64,000 bases of DNA from an uncultured Collinsella sp. (GCA_900540855.1 UQHK01000002.1:62001-126000), one strand, 5' to 3'; positions 43,965 through 53,603 are shown, counted from the stretch's first letter. Program-made: numbers and translations. The notes: generated by a model not told the origin, from the letters alone.

Positions 43965-46754
43965 TTATGCCTCACCTCCTTTAGAGTGCTTGCCAAGCGG
44001 GGTGGTGTCCCCGTCGTTTCCGTTTACGTTGTCAGCGCCGTCGGCATCTTGAGCCTTACGATGCGCACCGATATGCGGCAGACGGCTCGTAGGCTGTTCG
44101 CCTCCCTTGGCGCCACGCTCGCTGGCGTTGAGACCAAACATGCGACGGGCGGCAGGGATCGCCGCCGTGTGCTCGCGCATCTCGCGGCGAAGGTCCTCGT
44201 CCGAAAGCGCCGAGATACGCATCTGGGTATTGAGGCTCGCACGGATGTATTCGATGTTGATGAGCCAGCCGCAGATGGCGATAACCGAAATGATCCAGAT
44301 AACGAGCAGGATGATCTTGCCGTTATTGTCGATATCGAGCACCGTCGAAAGCACAAAGAGCAGAACCTGCACGCCTACCACGGCGGCAAAACCGCCCTTG
44401 ATGTAGTACGGGTAGCGATGCTCAAACGCCACGGCATGATCGAGCAGCTCGCGACGGTACGAATCCGAATCGAGCATGACGCGCATGGCCGTGCGCAGCG
44501 AATAGCGCTGGCGCGGTAGGTCGTTGGACTCGCAGATCATTAGGCCCGTCGTGGAAAGCTGCTTATCAAAGAGCAGATTGAGGTTGAGCAGCAACGGGCG
44601 CAGCTGCAGACCGATAAAGAGCGCGATGGCAAGGAACACGCCCAGGACGCACAGGTTGAACAGGTAGTTGAACGAATACATGCCACCGACGGTCTCGCGC
44701 AGCAGGTTGATGCCATAAGTGAAGGGCAGCAGCGGATGCAGCCATTGGAAGAAGCCGGGCATCATCTCGATGGGATACATGCCCGACGAGCCGGGGATCT
44801 GCACAATGACGAGGATGACGCCAATGGCTTTACCGATATGCTTAAACGTGGTGGACAGCGCATAGATGATGTTGACGTAGGTGAACGAAATAGCGATGCC
44901 GCCCAGTACAAAGAGCAGCGGATTGACGCACTGAACGCCAATGACCAGGTCGCCCACCGTAACGATAATGGCCTGGAACGCGCCCAGGATCACCAGCAGC
45001 AGCCAGCGGCCAAAGTAGCCCTGACGCGCCGTAAAGCTACCGATGCCCTCGCGGTCGACCTCGAGTTTATAGATAGCGATGAGCACATAGCCGCCCACCC
45101 ACAGCGCCAGATTGGTGTAGAAGGGCGCGATGCCCGAGCCAAAGCTCTTGACCGGATAGATTGACTTGGACGTCAGCTCAACCGGAGATGCCATGAAATC
45201 TGCCACGTCATTGACGTCGACGTCCATGAGGTCGGCTAACTCGCCCATAGACTCAGAGGTCTGCAGCGCCGCAATGTCATTGGCGGCGGTCGCGAGCTTG
45301 TCCTGAACCTTGGCAAGGGAGGCGTCGGTTTGGGATAGCGTGGTCTTTGCCTGCTTGAGCGTGGCGTCGAGCTGCGCTAGCGTGCCGCGCGCGCTCGCTA
45401 TCGTGGGGGTCATACCCGACACAATGCCGGTCAAATCGCCCGAAACGGCGGCAAAGGAGTCAAGCGCGCTCGAAGCCTTCGGAAGTGCGTTCTGACCCAG
45501 ATCGGTCTGAGCCTGACCGAGGTTAGCCGTACCGGTCTGAATTGCCGCGTTGAGTGCGTTGCTCGCGTTCGAGATTGCCGTAGCGTCGTTTGCCATGGCG
45601 CTCGACTGTGCAGAAAGGCCATCCTTGATGCTCTGCAGCTTCTGGTTTTGCTCGCGAAGCGAATCGATGGTCGATACAATGCGCGCGTCAATTTCCTCGG
45701 AACCTGTCGACGTGTCATTAACGAGAATCTCCAAGTGCCCGATAACGGCCTTATTGTGATCGATCGTCGCCTGGAGAGACTCGAGCGAGTTGTCGATGCG
45801 GGTGGTCGTAGATGTGACCGTACCCGTTAGCTTGCCAATCGCAGCGTTCGCGGAGGCTGACGTCTTGGTGAGTGCAAGGCTACCTTCCGAGAGTGCCTTG
45901 GAGAGCGAGGTGATAGAGTTGCCCGCCGTGGCGCGAGCCTCGCCCAGCAGGTCGTTGCCCTGGGAGATTGCCTGCGTCAGCGACGGTGCCTGACCTTGCA
46001 AGCCGGCAAGCGCCGCATCAGCCGAGGCGATAGCGCCACTCGTCTTATCGATGGCGGCATTCATATCGCCAATCGAATCGCGCACCTCACCCAAGGTGTC
46101 GGATGCCTCGGACACCGAACTTGTCAGCGAGTCCTGAGTCTGGGTTGCCTTGTCCTTTAAATCGACACCGGCATCCTTGGCGATGCCCGCTACGGTCTCG
46201 CCCACCGTGGAGACAAACTCCGAGTTGATCTGCTCCTCGATGGTGTTGGCACCGGTATCGGTGACCTTGGGCGCAATGGCGCTCTTTTTCTCGTTGACGT
46301 AATAGGTGAGCTTCGGCTGATGGTAATTGCCATCGAGCATCGAGACGAGATTGTCAGAGAAGTTCTTGGGGATTACGATCGCCGCGTAGTATTCCCCGCT
46401 CTCGACACCCTCTTTGGCATCGGCAGCCGAGTCGACGAAGGTCCAGCCAAGCTGGTCGTTCTCCTTGAGCTGGTCGACCACCTTATCGCCTGCGTTGAGC
46501 TCGCCCACCAAGTCATTCTGGGTGCCTTGATCGTTGTTGGCGATGGCAATCTTGATACCCTGGGTGTTTCCGTACGGATCCCAGTTGGCCACGATGTTGT
46601 ACCAGGCATACAGCGAGGGAATAACGCACACGCCCAGGGTAACCACCAGGGCGACGGGGTTCACGATCAATCGCTTGATGTCGCGTTTAAAGATTGCAAA
46701 GAAAACCTTTGCATCGGATAGTTTGCTGCCGAGACTCACGCTTGGACCATCCAT
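43965..46754 (-). CDS. YhgE/Pip-domain membrane protein (first of pair)
   Basis: 929 residues, a longer paralogue of the downstream gene. The N-domain (VALVVTLGVCVIPSLYAWYN, IVANWDPYGNTQGIKIAIAN) leads into a long Ser/Thr/Asn-rich extracytoplasmic coiled-coil segment. Five or more C-terminal helices follow (FTYVNIIYALSTTFKHIGKA, GSSGMYPIEMMPGFFQWLHP). The last ~200 residues add two more helices and a charged cytoplasmic tail that the partner lacks. Two such proteins in one operon suggest a heteromeric complex. The name reflects a family link only; there is no phage here. Confidence 0.85.
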   Translation of the reverse strand: MDGPSVSLGSKLSDAKVFFAIFKRDIKRLIVNPVALVVTLGVCVIPSLYAWYNIVANWDPYGNTQGIKIAIANNDQGTQNDLVGELNAGDKVVDQLKENDQLGWTFVDSAADAKEGVESGEYYAAIVIPKNFSDNLVSMLDGNYHQPKLTYYVNEKKSAIAPKVTDTGANTIEEQINSEFVSTVGETVAGIAKDAGVDLKDKATQTQDSLTSSVSEASDTLGEVRDSIGDMNAAIDKTSGAIASADAALAGLQGQAPSLTQAISQGNDLLGEARATAGNSITSLSKALSEGSLALTKTSASANAAIGKLTGTVTSTTTRIDNSLESLQATIDHNKAVIGHLEILVNDTSTGSEEIDARIVSTIDSLREQNQKLQSIKDGLSAQSSAMANDATAISNASNALNAAIQTGTANLGQAQTDLGQNALPKASSALDSFAAVSGDLTGIVSGMTPTIASARGTLAQLDATLKQAKTTLSQTDASLAKVQDKLATAANDIAALQTSESMGELADLMDVDVNDVADFMASPVELTSKSIYPVKSFGSGIAPFYTNLALWVGGYVLIAIYKLEVDREGIGSFTARQGYFGRWLLLVILGAFQAIIVTVGDLVIGVQCVNPLLFVLGGIAISFTYVNIIYALSTTFKHIGKAIGVILVIVQIPGSSGMYPIEMMPGFFQWLHPLLPFTYGINLLRETVGGMYSFNYLFNLCVLGVFLAIALFIGLQLRPLLLNLNLLFDKQLSTTGLMICESNDLPRQRYSLRTAMRVMLDSDSYRRELLDHAVAFEHRYPYYIKGGFAAVVGVQVLLFVLSTVLDIDNNGKIILLVIWIISVIAICGWLINIEYIRASLNTQMRISALSDEDLRREMREHTAAIPAARRMFGLNASERGAKGGEQPTSRLPHIGAHRKAQDADGADNVNGNDGDTTPLGKHSKGGEA

Positions 46755-46865
46755 CCTGTCGTTGAATCAAATCGTACTATCAAAAACCATTGTACGTAGG
46801 CGCTTTAGCGTCTCAGCGCACAATGGTATCGAGTTTTGCGGGTAGCAATATACTACGAAGACGAA

Positions 46866-46890
46866 TTAACGTACAGTTGTACAGTATCTT
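46866..46890. promoter_or_regulatory. Small dyad upstream of the yhgE pair
   Basis: GTACAGTTGTAC forms a 5+5 bp dyad about 115-130 bp upstream of the first yhgE start. It may be an operator; the evidence is weak. Confidence 0.3.
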
Positions 46891-46948
46891 TAATTTTAGC
46901 AGGTCACAAAACCACAACCCGCACAAATCAGCAATCCGAATAGTCCTC

Positions 46949-46988
46949 GGGGACGTTCTTGAATGACCAGTCGTTTAAGAGCGTCCCC
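46949..46988. repeat. Imperfect hairpin with GGGGACG arms
   Basis: GGGGACGTTCTT and AAGAGCGTCCCC pair with one mismatch across a 16 nt loop. It lies in 46755-47151, which also holds repeat R copy 2 and no gene. Confidence 0.6.
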
Positions 46989-47031
46989 AATGACTACTTT
47001 GGACCACGAAGGCGCCGCAGGTTGAGCATAA

Positions 47032-47148
47032 GTCAGCGAAAACGCCCCTAAGCGAGCAAGGTGACGCGAAAGAGGAGGGAAGCGTACTTCGGTACGCGAC
47101 CGACGATTGAACGTCAGATTGCCGCTTAGGGGCGTTTGCAGCGTCGAG
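47032..47148. repeat. Repeat R, copy 2
   Basis: Same ends as copy 1 (41628-41745), in the same orientation, with a different centre that holds a GCGTAC-TTCG-GTACGC tetraloop hairpin. It ends 3 bp before the htpG stop codon at 47152. Confidence 0.85.
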
Positions 47149-47151
47149 TGG

Positions 47152-49176
47152 CTACATTAGTTCGCAAATAGCTGCTGCGAAGGCCACGGGGTCCTCGGGC
47201 AGAATGCCCTCGACCAGCAGGGCCTGATCGTAGAGCAAGCCGGAGTACTGCTTGATCTTGTCGGCGTCGCCCGCCTTCTGAGCAGCGACGAGCTTGGCAA
47301 AGACCGGGTGCTTGGCGTTGAGCTCGAGCACGCGCTGGCTCTTGGGCATACCGTCGGGCGCGCCCTCGGGACCCTTCTGGAGCACCTTCTCCATCTCGAG
47401 CGAAAGCGGACCCTCGGTGGTGATGCAAGCGGGGGCATCGGTCAGGCGCGCGGAGACGGCAACTTTCTCGACCTTGTCACCGAGCGCCTCCTTCATAGCG
47501 CTAAAGAGGTCCTCGTTTTCCTTGGTGGCGTCCTCGGCCTCCTTCTTCTCGTCCTCGGTCGCCAGATCAAGATCGCCAGTCGCGACGTTCTTGAGCTCCA
47601 GGTGACGATCCTCGACCTCGGGCTCGGCACCGTCGGCAACGGCCTTCTCGGCAGCCTCGCGGGCGGCGTCGTCTTCGTAGATCTTAGGCATATCGGCGGC
47701 AACGTACTCACGCATAGCCTGGAACGTAAACTCATCCACATCCTGCGTCAGCAACAGCACGTCATAGCCGCGCTCGAGCACGCCCTTTACCACGGGCATC
47801 TTGGCCAAGCGCTCACGCGAGTCGCCGGCGGCGTAGTAGATGGCCTTCTGATCCTCGGGCATGCCCTTGGCATACTCGGCCAGGGTGATCATCTTCTGCT
47901 CCTTGGCAGACCAGAACAGCAGCAGGTCGGCGAGCTCGTCGGCCTTCATGCCGTAGCTCGAGTAGATGCCGTACTTCAGACCGCGACCAAAGTTCTCAAA
48001 GAACTTCTCGTATGCCTCGCGGTCGTTATCGCGCATGTCCTCAAGATCGGCAGTGATCTTCTTCTCGACACGCTTGGCAATGGCCTTGAGCTGACGGTTC
48101 TGTTGCAGCGTCTCACGCGAAATATTGAGCGTCACGTCGGCAGAGTCCACGACACCGCGCACAAAGTTGTAGTAGTCGGGCAGCAGGTCGTCGCACTTCT
48201 CCATAATCAGCACGTTGGAACTGTAGAGCGCCAGGCCCTTCTCGTAGTCCTTGCTGTACAGATCGAACGGGGCGCGACCCGGCACAAACAGCAGCGCATC
48301 GTACTCAAGCGTACCCTCGGCATGGAAGCTGATAGTGCGCGCGGGATCGTCAAAGTCGTGGAACGTGGACTTGTAGAACTCGTTGTAATCCTTCTGCTCA
48401 ACGTCGGAGCTGCGCTTTTTCCAAATCGGCGTCATGGAGTTGATGGTCTCGAGCTCCTGGTAGTCCTCGTACTCGGGCTTGTAGTCGTCGCCGGCGTCCT
48501 CGGGCTTGGGTTTCTGGCGGCTCTTGCTCACCATCATCTGAATCGGGTAGCGCACATAGTTGCTGTACTGCTGAATCAGGCTCTTGAGGCCCCACTCGGT
48601 CAGGAAGCGATCGTAGGTCTCGGCCTCGCCGTCGGCGTCGAGCTTCTCGTTCTCGCGCAGCGTCAGGATGACATCGGTGCCGTGCTCGGCGCGCTCGCCG
48701 TCTTCGATGGTGTAACCCTCAAGACCATCAGACTCCCACACGTGAGCGGTGTCCTCCCCATAGGCGCGGCTGACAACCTTTACGTGGCTGGCAACCATAA
48801 AGGCAGAGTAGAAGCCCACGCCAAACTGGCCGATGATGTCGACATCGGAGCCCTGTTGCTCGGCGTTCTCGGTCTTAAACTCCTCGGAGCCGGAATGGGC
48901 GATGGTGCCCAGATTGCGCTCGAGCTCCTCGGCGGTCATGCCAATGCCGTTATCCGAGATGGTAATGGTGCGGGCGTCTTTATCAAAAGAGACGCGAATA
49001 GCCAGGTCGCCCTGGTCGAGCTTGACACTCGGGTCCTGCAGGCTCTTAAAGTTGAGCTTGTCGACGGCGTCGCTCGCGTTGGAGATAAGCTCGCGCAGGA
49101 AGATTTCCTTATTGGTGTAGATGGAGTTGATCATGAGGTCGAGCAGTTTTTTGCTCTCGGTCTTAAATTGACGCAT
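47152..49176 (-). CDS. htpG: Hsp90-family chaperone
   Basis: HtpG, 674 residues. The GHKL ATPase domain shows LRELISNASDAVDKLNFKSL, ISDNGIGMTAEELERNLGTI and GQFGVGFYSAFMVASHVKVV. The middle domain has RGVVDSADVTLNISRETLQQ. A C-terminal dimerisation domain follows, with an acidic insert (ATEDEKKEAEDATKENEDLF). It is an ATP-dependent cytoplasmic chaperone. The ATG at 49176 begins MRQFKTESKKLLDLM, the conserved start. No CIRCE element was recognised upstream. Confidence 0.97.
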   Translation of the reverse strand: MRQFKTESKKLLDLMINSIYTNKEIFLRELISNASDAVDKLNFKSLQDPSVKLDQGDLAIRVSFDKDARTITISDNGIGMTAEELERNLGTIAHSGSEEFKTENAEQQGSDVDIIGQFGVGFYSAFMVASHVKVVSRAYGEDTAHVWESDGLEGYTIEDGERAEHGTDVILTLRENEKLDADGEAETYDRFLTEWGLKSLIQQYSNYVRYPIQMMVSKSRQKPKPEDAGDDYKPEYEDYQELETINSMTPIWKKRSSDVEQKDYNEFYKSTFHDFDDPARTISFHAEGTLEYDALLFVPGRAPFDLYSKDYEKGLALYSSNVLIMEKCDDLLPDYYNFVRGVVDSADVTLNISRETLQQNRQLKAIAKRVEKKITADLEDMRDNDREAYEKFFENFGRGLKYGIYSSYGMKADELADLLLFWSAKEQKMITLAEYAKGMPEDQKAIYYAAGDSRERLAKMPVVKGVLERGYDVLLLTQDVDEFTFQAMREYVAADMPKIYEDDAAREAAEKAVADGAEPEVEDRHLELKNVATGDLDLATEDEKKEAEDATKENEDLFSAMKEALGDKVEKVAVSARLTDAPACITTEGPLSLEMEKVLQKGPEGAPDGMPKSQRVLELNAKHPVFAKLVAAQKAGDADKIKQYSGLLYDQALLVEGILPEDPVAFAAAICELM

Positions 49177-49378
49177 GTGCAGTCCTTTCGCGCTACCCCC
49201 GTCCGCAAAAACGGCCCGGTTGCCCGAGCCGCATCGCAGACCTGCTATGTTTAGACTTAGATTTTATAACCCATTAGCGCGCATATATACATACGGAATC
49301 GAAAAACTGTATGTCCAAACGCTCTGATGCGCCAATTGCCAAGGAGTGTCCCCGACTGCCGGCAGGAAAGGAACGTCC

Positions 49379-49879
49379 CTATCTGCCATCTACGCGCTTG
49401 GCCATCCAAACATGGGGCTGGCCCTCGTCTTCGTAGTCCACCGGGGCAATCTGCGTGTAACCCGCCTTGGCATAGAGCGGCAGCACGTATTCCTGCGCGT
49501 GCAGCTTAATGAGCTTGGCGCCGGCATCACGCGCGCACGTATCACTGGCCTCGACAATCTTGCTCGCCAAACCGCGACGGCGCATGCTCGGCAGCACGGC
49601 CACGCGCCCCATAATGTAGGTCTCCCCCGCCGCGACGCCTTCGTCCAAGTCGCACGCCGGCGACACCGGAGCCTCTGCGTCAGCTGCGCGCTCGAGTTCT
49701 TCGGGAAACACGCGCGAGCAACCGGCAAGCTCACCGTCTACATAGAGCGTCACATGAATGCAGTTCGGATCCTCGTCGATAGCGTCAAACTCATTCTCGT
49801 AGCCCTGCTCGTCCATAAAAACGACGCGGCGCACCAACGCCGCGTCATCAAAGCATCCCGTCTTAAGTTGGATATCCAT
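49379..49879 (-). CDS. GNAT-family N-acetyltransferase
   Basis: A 166-residue ElaA-like acetyltransferase. Acetyl-CoA binding is shown by YIMGRVAVLPSMRRRGLASK followed by IVEASDTCARDAGAKLIKLH and a C-terminal VLPLYAKAGYTQIAP. The ATG at 49879 follows AAAGGG; the 6-residue longer frame would use TTG. The substrate is unknown. It lies downstream of the polysaccharide control module and may be co-transcribed. Confidence 0.85.
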   Translation of the reverse strand: MDIQLKTGCFDDAALVRRVVFMDEQGYENEFDAIDEDPNCIHVTLYVDGELAGCSRVFPEELERAADAEAPVSPACDLDEGVAAGETYIMGRVAVLPSMRRRGLASKIVEASDTCARDAGAKLIKLHAQEYVLPLYAKAGYTQIAPVDYEDEGQPHVWMAKRVDGR

Positions 49880-49918
49880 GGCTGCCCTTTCATTCAATGC
49901 GAACGTTAGGGACAGATT

Positions 49919-50569
49919 TTAGCGAAAGTGAGCTCCGCGCACGCTAAACTTCGCGCGAGCCTTCGCCAGGCAGTCGTAATGACCCACGTTATGGGCATCG
50001 CTCGCGATGAAGCTGTACAGGTTCTGATCGAACAGGCGCTGTGCCGGCTTTTTCTCGCGACCAAAGCGACCGCCGGCAATAAAGTCCGCCGAAGCCTGCA
50101 GCTTGCAGCCCATATCGACCAGGCGCTCCGCCACGCTTACATCCTTTTGAACCGCACGATAGCGCTCAGGATGAGCGATGATCACCTGGTAGCCACGGCA
50201 CTGCAAATCGTAAATCGTGTTCTCGTATTCTCTAAACGCATACGCATCGGCATGCGTCGAAAGCTCGAGCAGAAACTCGTTGGTCCCATCGAAATGCAAG
50301 TGCTCCGCGGCATCGATACCAAGTTCAACGAGCTTTCGATGGTTGACCTCGAAGCCCATCTGGAGCGGAAAACCGTCAGCGTTATCGCGCAGCAGCTCAA
50401 AGGCATCCCACATCTTGTCGTAATCAAAATAGGGATCACGGCAGTGAGGAGTGCAAACGATTCTGGTTACACCGGCCCGCTTGGCAGCCTCGAGCATCGC
50501 CAAGCTCTCATCGAGATCGGCGGCGCCGTCGTCTACACCCGGCAAGATATGGCAATGAATGTCACGCAT
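49919..50569 (-). CDS. PHP-type protein-tyrosine phosphatase, CpsB/Wzb-like
   Basis: A 216-residue PHP-fold metal phosphatase. The metal ligands show in RDIHCHILPGVDDGAADLD, VCTPHCRDPYFDYD, VIIAHPERYRAVQKD and FIASDAHNVGHYDCLA. In Gram-positive capsule systems this enzyme dephosphorylates the BY-kinase. It lies 17 bp after the kinase gene. Confidence 0.9.
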   Translation of the reverse strand: MRDIHCHILPGVDDGAADLDESLAMLEAAKRAGVTRIVCTPHCRDPYFDYDKMWDAFELLRDNADGFPLQMGFEVNHRKLVELGIDAAEHLHFDGTNEFLLELSTHADAYAFREYENTIYDLQCRGYQVIIAHPERYRAVQKDVSVAERLVDMGCKLQASADFIAGGRFGREKKPAQRLFDQNLYSFIASDAHNVGHYDCLAKARAKFSVRGAHFR

Positions 50570-50586
50570 AGGTCGGCCCTAATCAA

Positions 50587-51324
50587 CTAAACGTTTGCTC
50601 GGTTGGTGAAGATGCCCTTTTTGGAAGTGCCCTGACCGTCGGAGCCCTTCTTAACCTTCTTACCGTCCTTGGTGTAGTAAGAATAGTAGTACTCGCTGGT
50701 CTCGGTCTCACAGTAATTCATGACGGTACCGATGAGCTTGACCTTCTCGGACTTCTTAAGCTGGGCGATAGCGTTGAGCGCCTCTTCGCGCTTGGTAAAG
50801 TCCTCACGCACCACGAACAGCGCGCCGTCGGTCAGGCTGGCAATCTCGGCAGCATCGATGAAGGTGCCGACCGGAGGAGCATCGAAGATGACGTACTGGA
50901 ACTTAGCAGACAGTGCCTTGACCAGCTTGGCAAAGCGATGGGAGACGATGATGTCGGCAGGATTGGGAATATGCGGCTCGGCATCGAGGAAGTAGAAATT
51001 CTTCTGACCTGTCTCGACAATCGCCTGGTCGATAGAAACCTGCTCGGACAGGACTGCATAGAGTCCGCCGCGGGAGCGGACGCCGAGCATATCGGCAAGG
51101 GACCTGCGACGCATATCAGCCTCGACCAGCAGGACACTCTTGCCGCTCGTGGCGATTGCCTGAGCAAGATTAATGGAAACCGTAGACTTGCCCTCGTTGG
51201 GAATCGAGGAGGTAACGGTGATGGTGCGAATGGGGTCGTCCACGCTCGCAAAGCGGATGTTGGCCAGAAGGGTCTTGGCGGCATTCTGCACAACGAGCTT
51301 ATCGGTGTTCTTTGCCTTAGCCAT
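50587..51324 (-). CDS. CpsD/CapB-family tyrosine-protein kinase
   Basis: A 245-residue BY-kinase. Walker A TSSIPNEGKSTVSINLAQAI; Walker A' SVLLVEADMRRRSLADMLGV; Walker B VIFDAPPVGTFIDAAEIASL. A C-terminal tyrosine cluster (SEYYYSYYTKDG) is the autophosphorylation tail. It acts with the membrane adaptor gene just upstream, whose stop is 2 bp from its ATG. It regulates polysaccharide chain length or export. Confidence 0.92.
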   Translation of the reverse strand: MAKAKNTDKLVVQNAAKTLLANIRFASVDDPIRTITVTSSIPNEGKSTVSINLAQAIATSGKSVLLVEADMRRRSLADMLGVRSRGGLYAVLSEQVSIDQAIVETGQKNFYFLDAEPHIPNPADIIVSHRFAKLVKALSAKFQYVIFDAPPVGTFIDAAEIASLTDGALFVVREDFTKREEALNAIAQLKKSEKVKLIGTVMNYCETETSEYYYSYYTKDGKKVKKGSDGQGTSKKGIFTNRANV

Positions 51325-51326
51325 GC

Positions 51327-51983
51327 CTATTTACCACCTTTCATAGCCGGAATTCGGCCAACAACAGGAATACCCAGGAGCTCTTCTGCCTCTTCGGCAC
51401 CGCGGATGCGGGTATTGAGCATGTCTGCCAAAACGACATAGGCAACTGCGATAAAGATACCGGCGAGGAACGCGACGGCAATATACAGCGTGCGCTTGGG
51501 GCCGCTGGGGGCTTCGGGGGTCTTAGCCTCGTCGATAACGTTGATGCTCTGGGCAGCGCCGACGTTCTGAGCGACCGTACTCACCGAGCTGGCAATGGCC
51601 TTTGCGACCTCAGCCGTCTCCTTGGCATCGGTGCCGGTAACCGAAAGCGTAATGACACGCGTGGTGGTCTCGGAGGAAACAGACACCTTGTAGTCATCCA
51701 GATCGGTGAGGCCCAGTTCTTTGGCGGCGCCGCTCTTAACGCTATCGCTATCCAGCAGCGTGGCGATATCGTTGGAAAGCATCTGGCTCGCCGAGAGATC
51801 GTTGTAGCTCATCTGACCGCTATCGTCGGTCTTGGCGAGAATGTACATGCTCGTCGTCGCGGTATAGGTGTTGTCCATCGCAACGAAGGACACGATGCCC
51901 ATGGCGATCGCGCAGACCACCGGAAGGGTGATGACCAGCTTGAGGTGCTTCTTCAGCAGCTGGAACAGTTCGAGAAGGGTCAT
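51327..51983 (-). CDS. Wzz/CapA-type chain-length determinant and kinase adaptor
   Basis: 218 residues with two membrane helices (KLVITLPVVCAIAMGIVSF near the N-terminus, TLYIAVAFLAGIFIAVAYVV near the C-terminus) enclosing an extracytoplasmic domain. The C-terminal cytoplasmic tail activates the BY-kinase in related systems. It is the first gene of the adaptor-kinase-phosphatase module. No glycosyltransferase, Wzx or Wzy gene is in the window, so the polysaccharide is unknown. Confidence 0.88.
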   Translation of the reverse strand: MTLLELFQLLKKHLKLVITLPVVCAIAMGIVSFVAMDNTYTATTSMYILAKTDDSGQMSYNDLSASQMLSNDIATLLDSDSVKSGAAKELGLTDLDDYKVSVSSETTTRVITLSVTGTDAKETAEVAKAIASSVSTVAQNVGAAQSINVIDEAKTPEAPSGPKRTLYIAVAFLAGIFIAVAYVVLADMLNTRIRGAEEAEELLGIPVVGRIPAMKGGK

Positions 51984-52117
51984 GCAGCTTGCCTTTCATT
52001 TCCCCAGTTCGGATTGACAAAACTGTCCGTATGTTATCGCATCTTTTTACCGAGACCAAACTCTATACATAAGAAACAGGCTCTCCTGTAAAAATGTCGG
52101 AAGCAATCGTAAAATTG

Positions 52118-52151
52118 CACAACAACGCCGCACCCGAAAGTCAAATGCGGC
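52118..52151 (-). terminator. Possible terminator after the PhoR-like kinase gene
   Basis: CGCCGCA pairs with TGCGGCG across ~13 nt; TTGTTGTG follows on the minus strand. It lies 28 bp past the kinase stop. Confidence 0.5.
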
Positions 52152-52178
52152 GTCTACATCAATATCTATGTTGTATCG

Positions 52179-53603
52179 CTATGCGAATGGCTCCTCCTGC
52201 TGTATGGGAAACGTCACCGTAATGGTGGTTCCCACGCCCAACTCGCTCGACAGATCGAGCGTGGCGTGATGATACAGGGCCGCATGCTTGACAATGGCAA
52301 GCCCCAGGCCGGTTCCGCCGCGTGCCTTGGACCTACTCTTGTCCACGCGATAGAACCGCTCAAATACCTTGCCCTGTTCTTCAGGCGCGATACCGATTCC
52401 CGTGTCGGCGACAGCGAGGAACGGATGGCCTTCGTCGTTGGTGCCGCACTGCAACGTAACCGTACCGCCGGGTCGATTGTAGCGGATGGCGTTGCTTGCC
52501 AGATTATAGATGAGCTCGTCGATCAAGCGCGACACGCCTTCGATGACCACAGGCTTGGTCTCATGACTTATCGTCACATTCGCTTGACGGGCGACCTGTT
52601 CAAGACGCTGCTCAACCGCGTAGATCGCACGCGAGAGCTCAATAGGCTCCGTGGAACCAATGGGCACTGCCTCGCCTTCAGTCGCACGTTCGGCCTCGTC
52701 CAAGTTAGACAGCGTAAGGATGTCGTTGACAAGCGCTGCCAAGCGGCCCGCCTCACGATAGATGCGACCGCCAAAGTTGCGCAGGTCGTCCTCGCCCTCG
52801 ACCATGCCATTTGCGATGAGCTCGGCATAGCCCGAAATCGCCGTAAGCGGCGTCTTGAGCTCATGGGTGATATTCGCCGTGAACTCGCGGCGCATACGGT
52901 CGTTGTCCGCTAGCACCGCCATTTGGCGCTTGAGTTCCTGGCGCTGCGACTCGATGCGCTCAAGCATGGGAACCATCTCGGCATAGGCGTGCTCATAGCT
53001 ACGGCGTGGGTGATCCAAATCCACCTCTTGTAACGGCGCGATGATGGCACGGGACTCACGGCGCGCCATAAAAAACGAGAGTACTGCACCCGCTGCTGCG
53101 ATAAGCAGCATCGGCGCCAGCATCGACAGCAAAATCGCCGCAACGCCAGGCTGGGCCTGCGCCAAGCGAACGACCTGGCCGTTATCAAGGGTGACGGCGC
53201 GATACAGCATAATCTCGTCGAGTGTAGAGCTTGCGCGCTCCGCGGAACCCAAACCACTCTCAAAGGCCTCGATGACCTCGGGGCGATCGCCATGGTTGGG
53301 CAGTGTGGAAGGCGACGCCTCGTTGTCGTAGGCAACAGATCCGTCCTTATTGATCAGCGTGATACGAAGATCCTCGCGATCGAGGCTTCGCAAGAACGGA
53401 ATGGGCTCCTGCTGCTCGTCGAGGGCGGCAGCAATGAGCTCAGTTTCCTGCGCCAGATTGGCACTCGTGGCATCCGCCAAAGTGTTTTGCACAAAGAACG
53501 CACCCAGCACCGTAAACGCCACGATAACCGCCATGGCGCAGACAAAGATCGTCACAAAAACGCGGTGCGACAGCGTATGTTTTCCCTGGGGGGCGAAGAC
53601 CAC
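52179..53603 (-). CDS. Sensor histidine kinase, PhoR-like
   Basis: 474 residues with two membrane helices (VFVTIFVCAMAVIVAFTVLG; ILLSMLAPMLLIAAAGAVLS) enclosing an extracytoplasmic sensor. HisKA: REFTANITHELKTPLTAISG; HATPase: LIYNLASNAIRYNRPGGT, ADTGIGIAPEEQGKVFERFY and GGTGLGLAIVKHAAL. A GTG start at 53603 has GGAG upstream. It follows its regulator gene by 3 bp. With pstB upstream, a phosphate-starvation system is plausible. Confidence 0.88.
   Translation of the reverse strand: MVFAPQGKHTLSHRVFVTIFVCAMAVIVAFTVLGAFFVQNTLADATSANLAQETELIAAALDEQQEPIPFLRSLDREDLRITLINKDGSVAYDNEASPSTLPNHGDRPEVIEAFESGLGSAERASSTLDEIMLYRAVTLDNGQVVRLAQAQPGVAAILLSMLAPMLLIAAAGAVLSFFMARRESRAIIAPLQEVDLDHPRRSYEHAYAEMVPMLERIESQRQELKRQMAVLADNDRMRREFTANITHELKTPLTAISGYAELIANGMVEGEDDLRNFGGRIYREAGRLAALVNDILTLSNLDEAERATEGEAVPIGSTEPIELSRAIYAVEQRLEQVARQANVTISHETKPVVIEGVSRLIDELIYNLASNAIRYNRPGGTVTLQCGTNDEGHPFLAVADTGIGIAPEEQGKVFERFYRVDKSRSKARGGTGLGLAIVKHAALYHHATLDLSSELGVGTTITVTFPIQQEEPFA

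Noticed and set aside
41775..46754. Prophage genes, because of the phage infection protein label
   Set aside because: YhgE/Pip are host envelope proteins. No phage structural, integrase or lysis genes are nearby.
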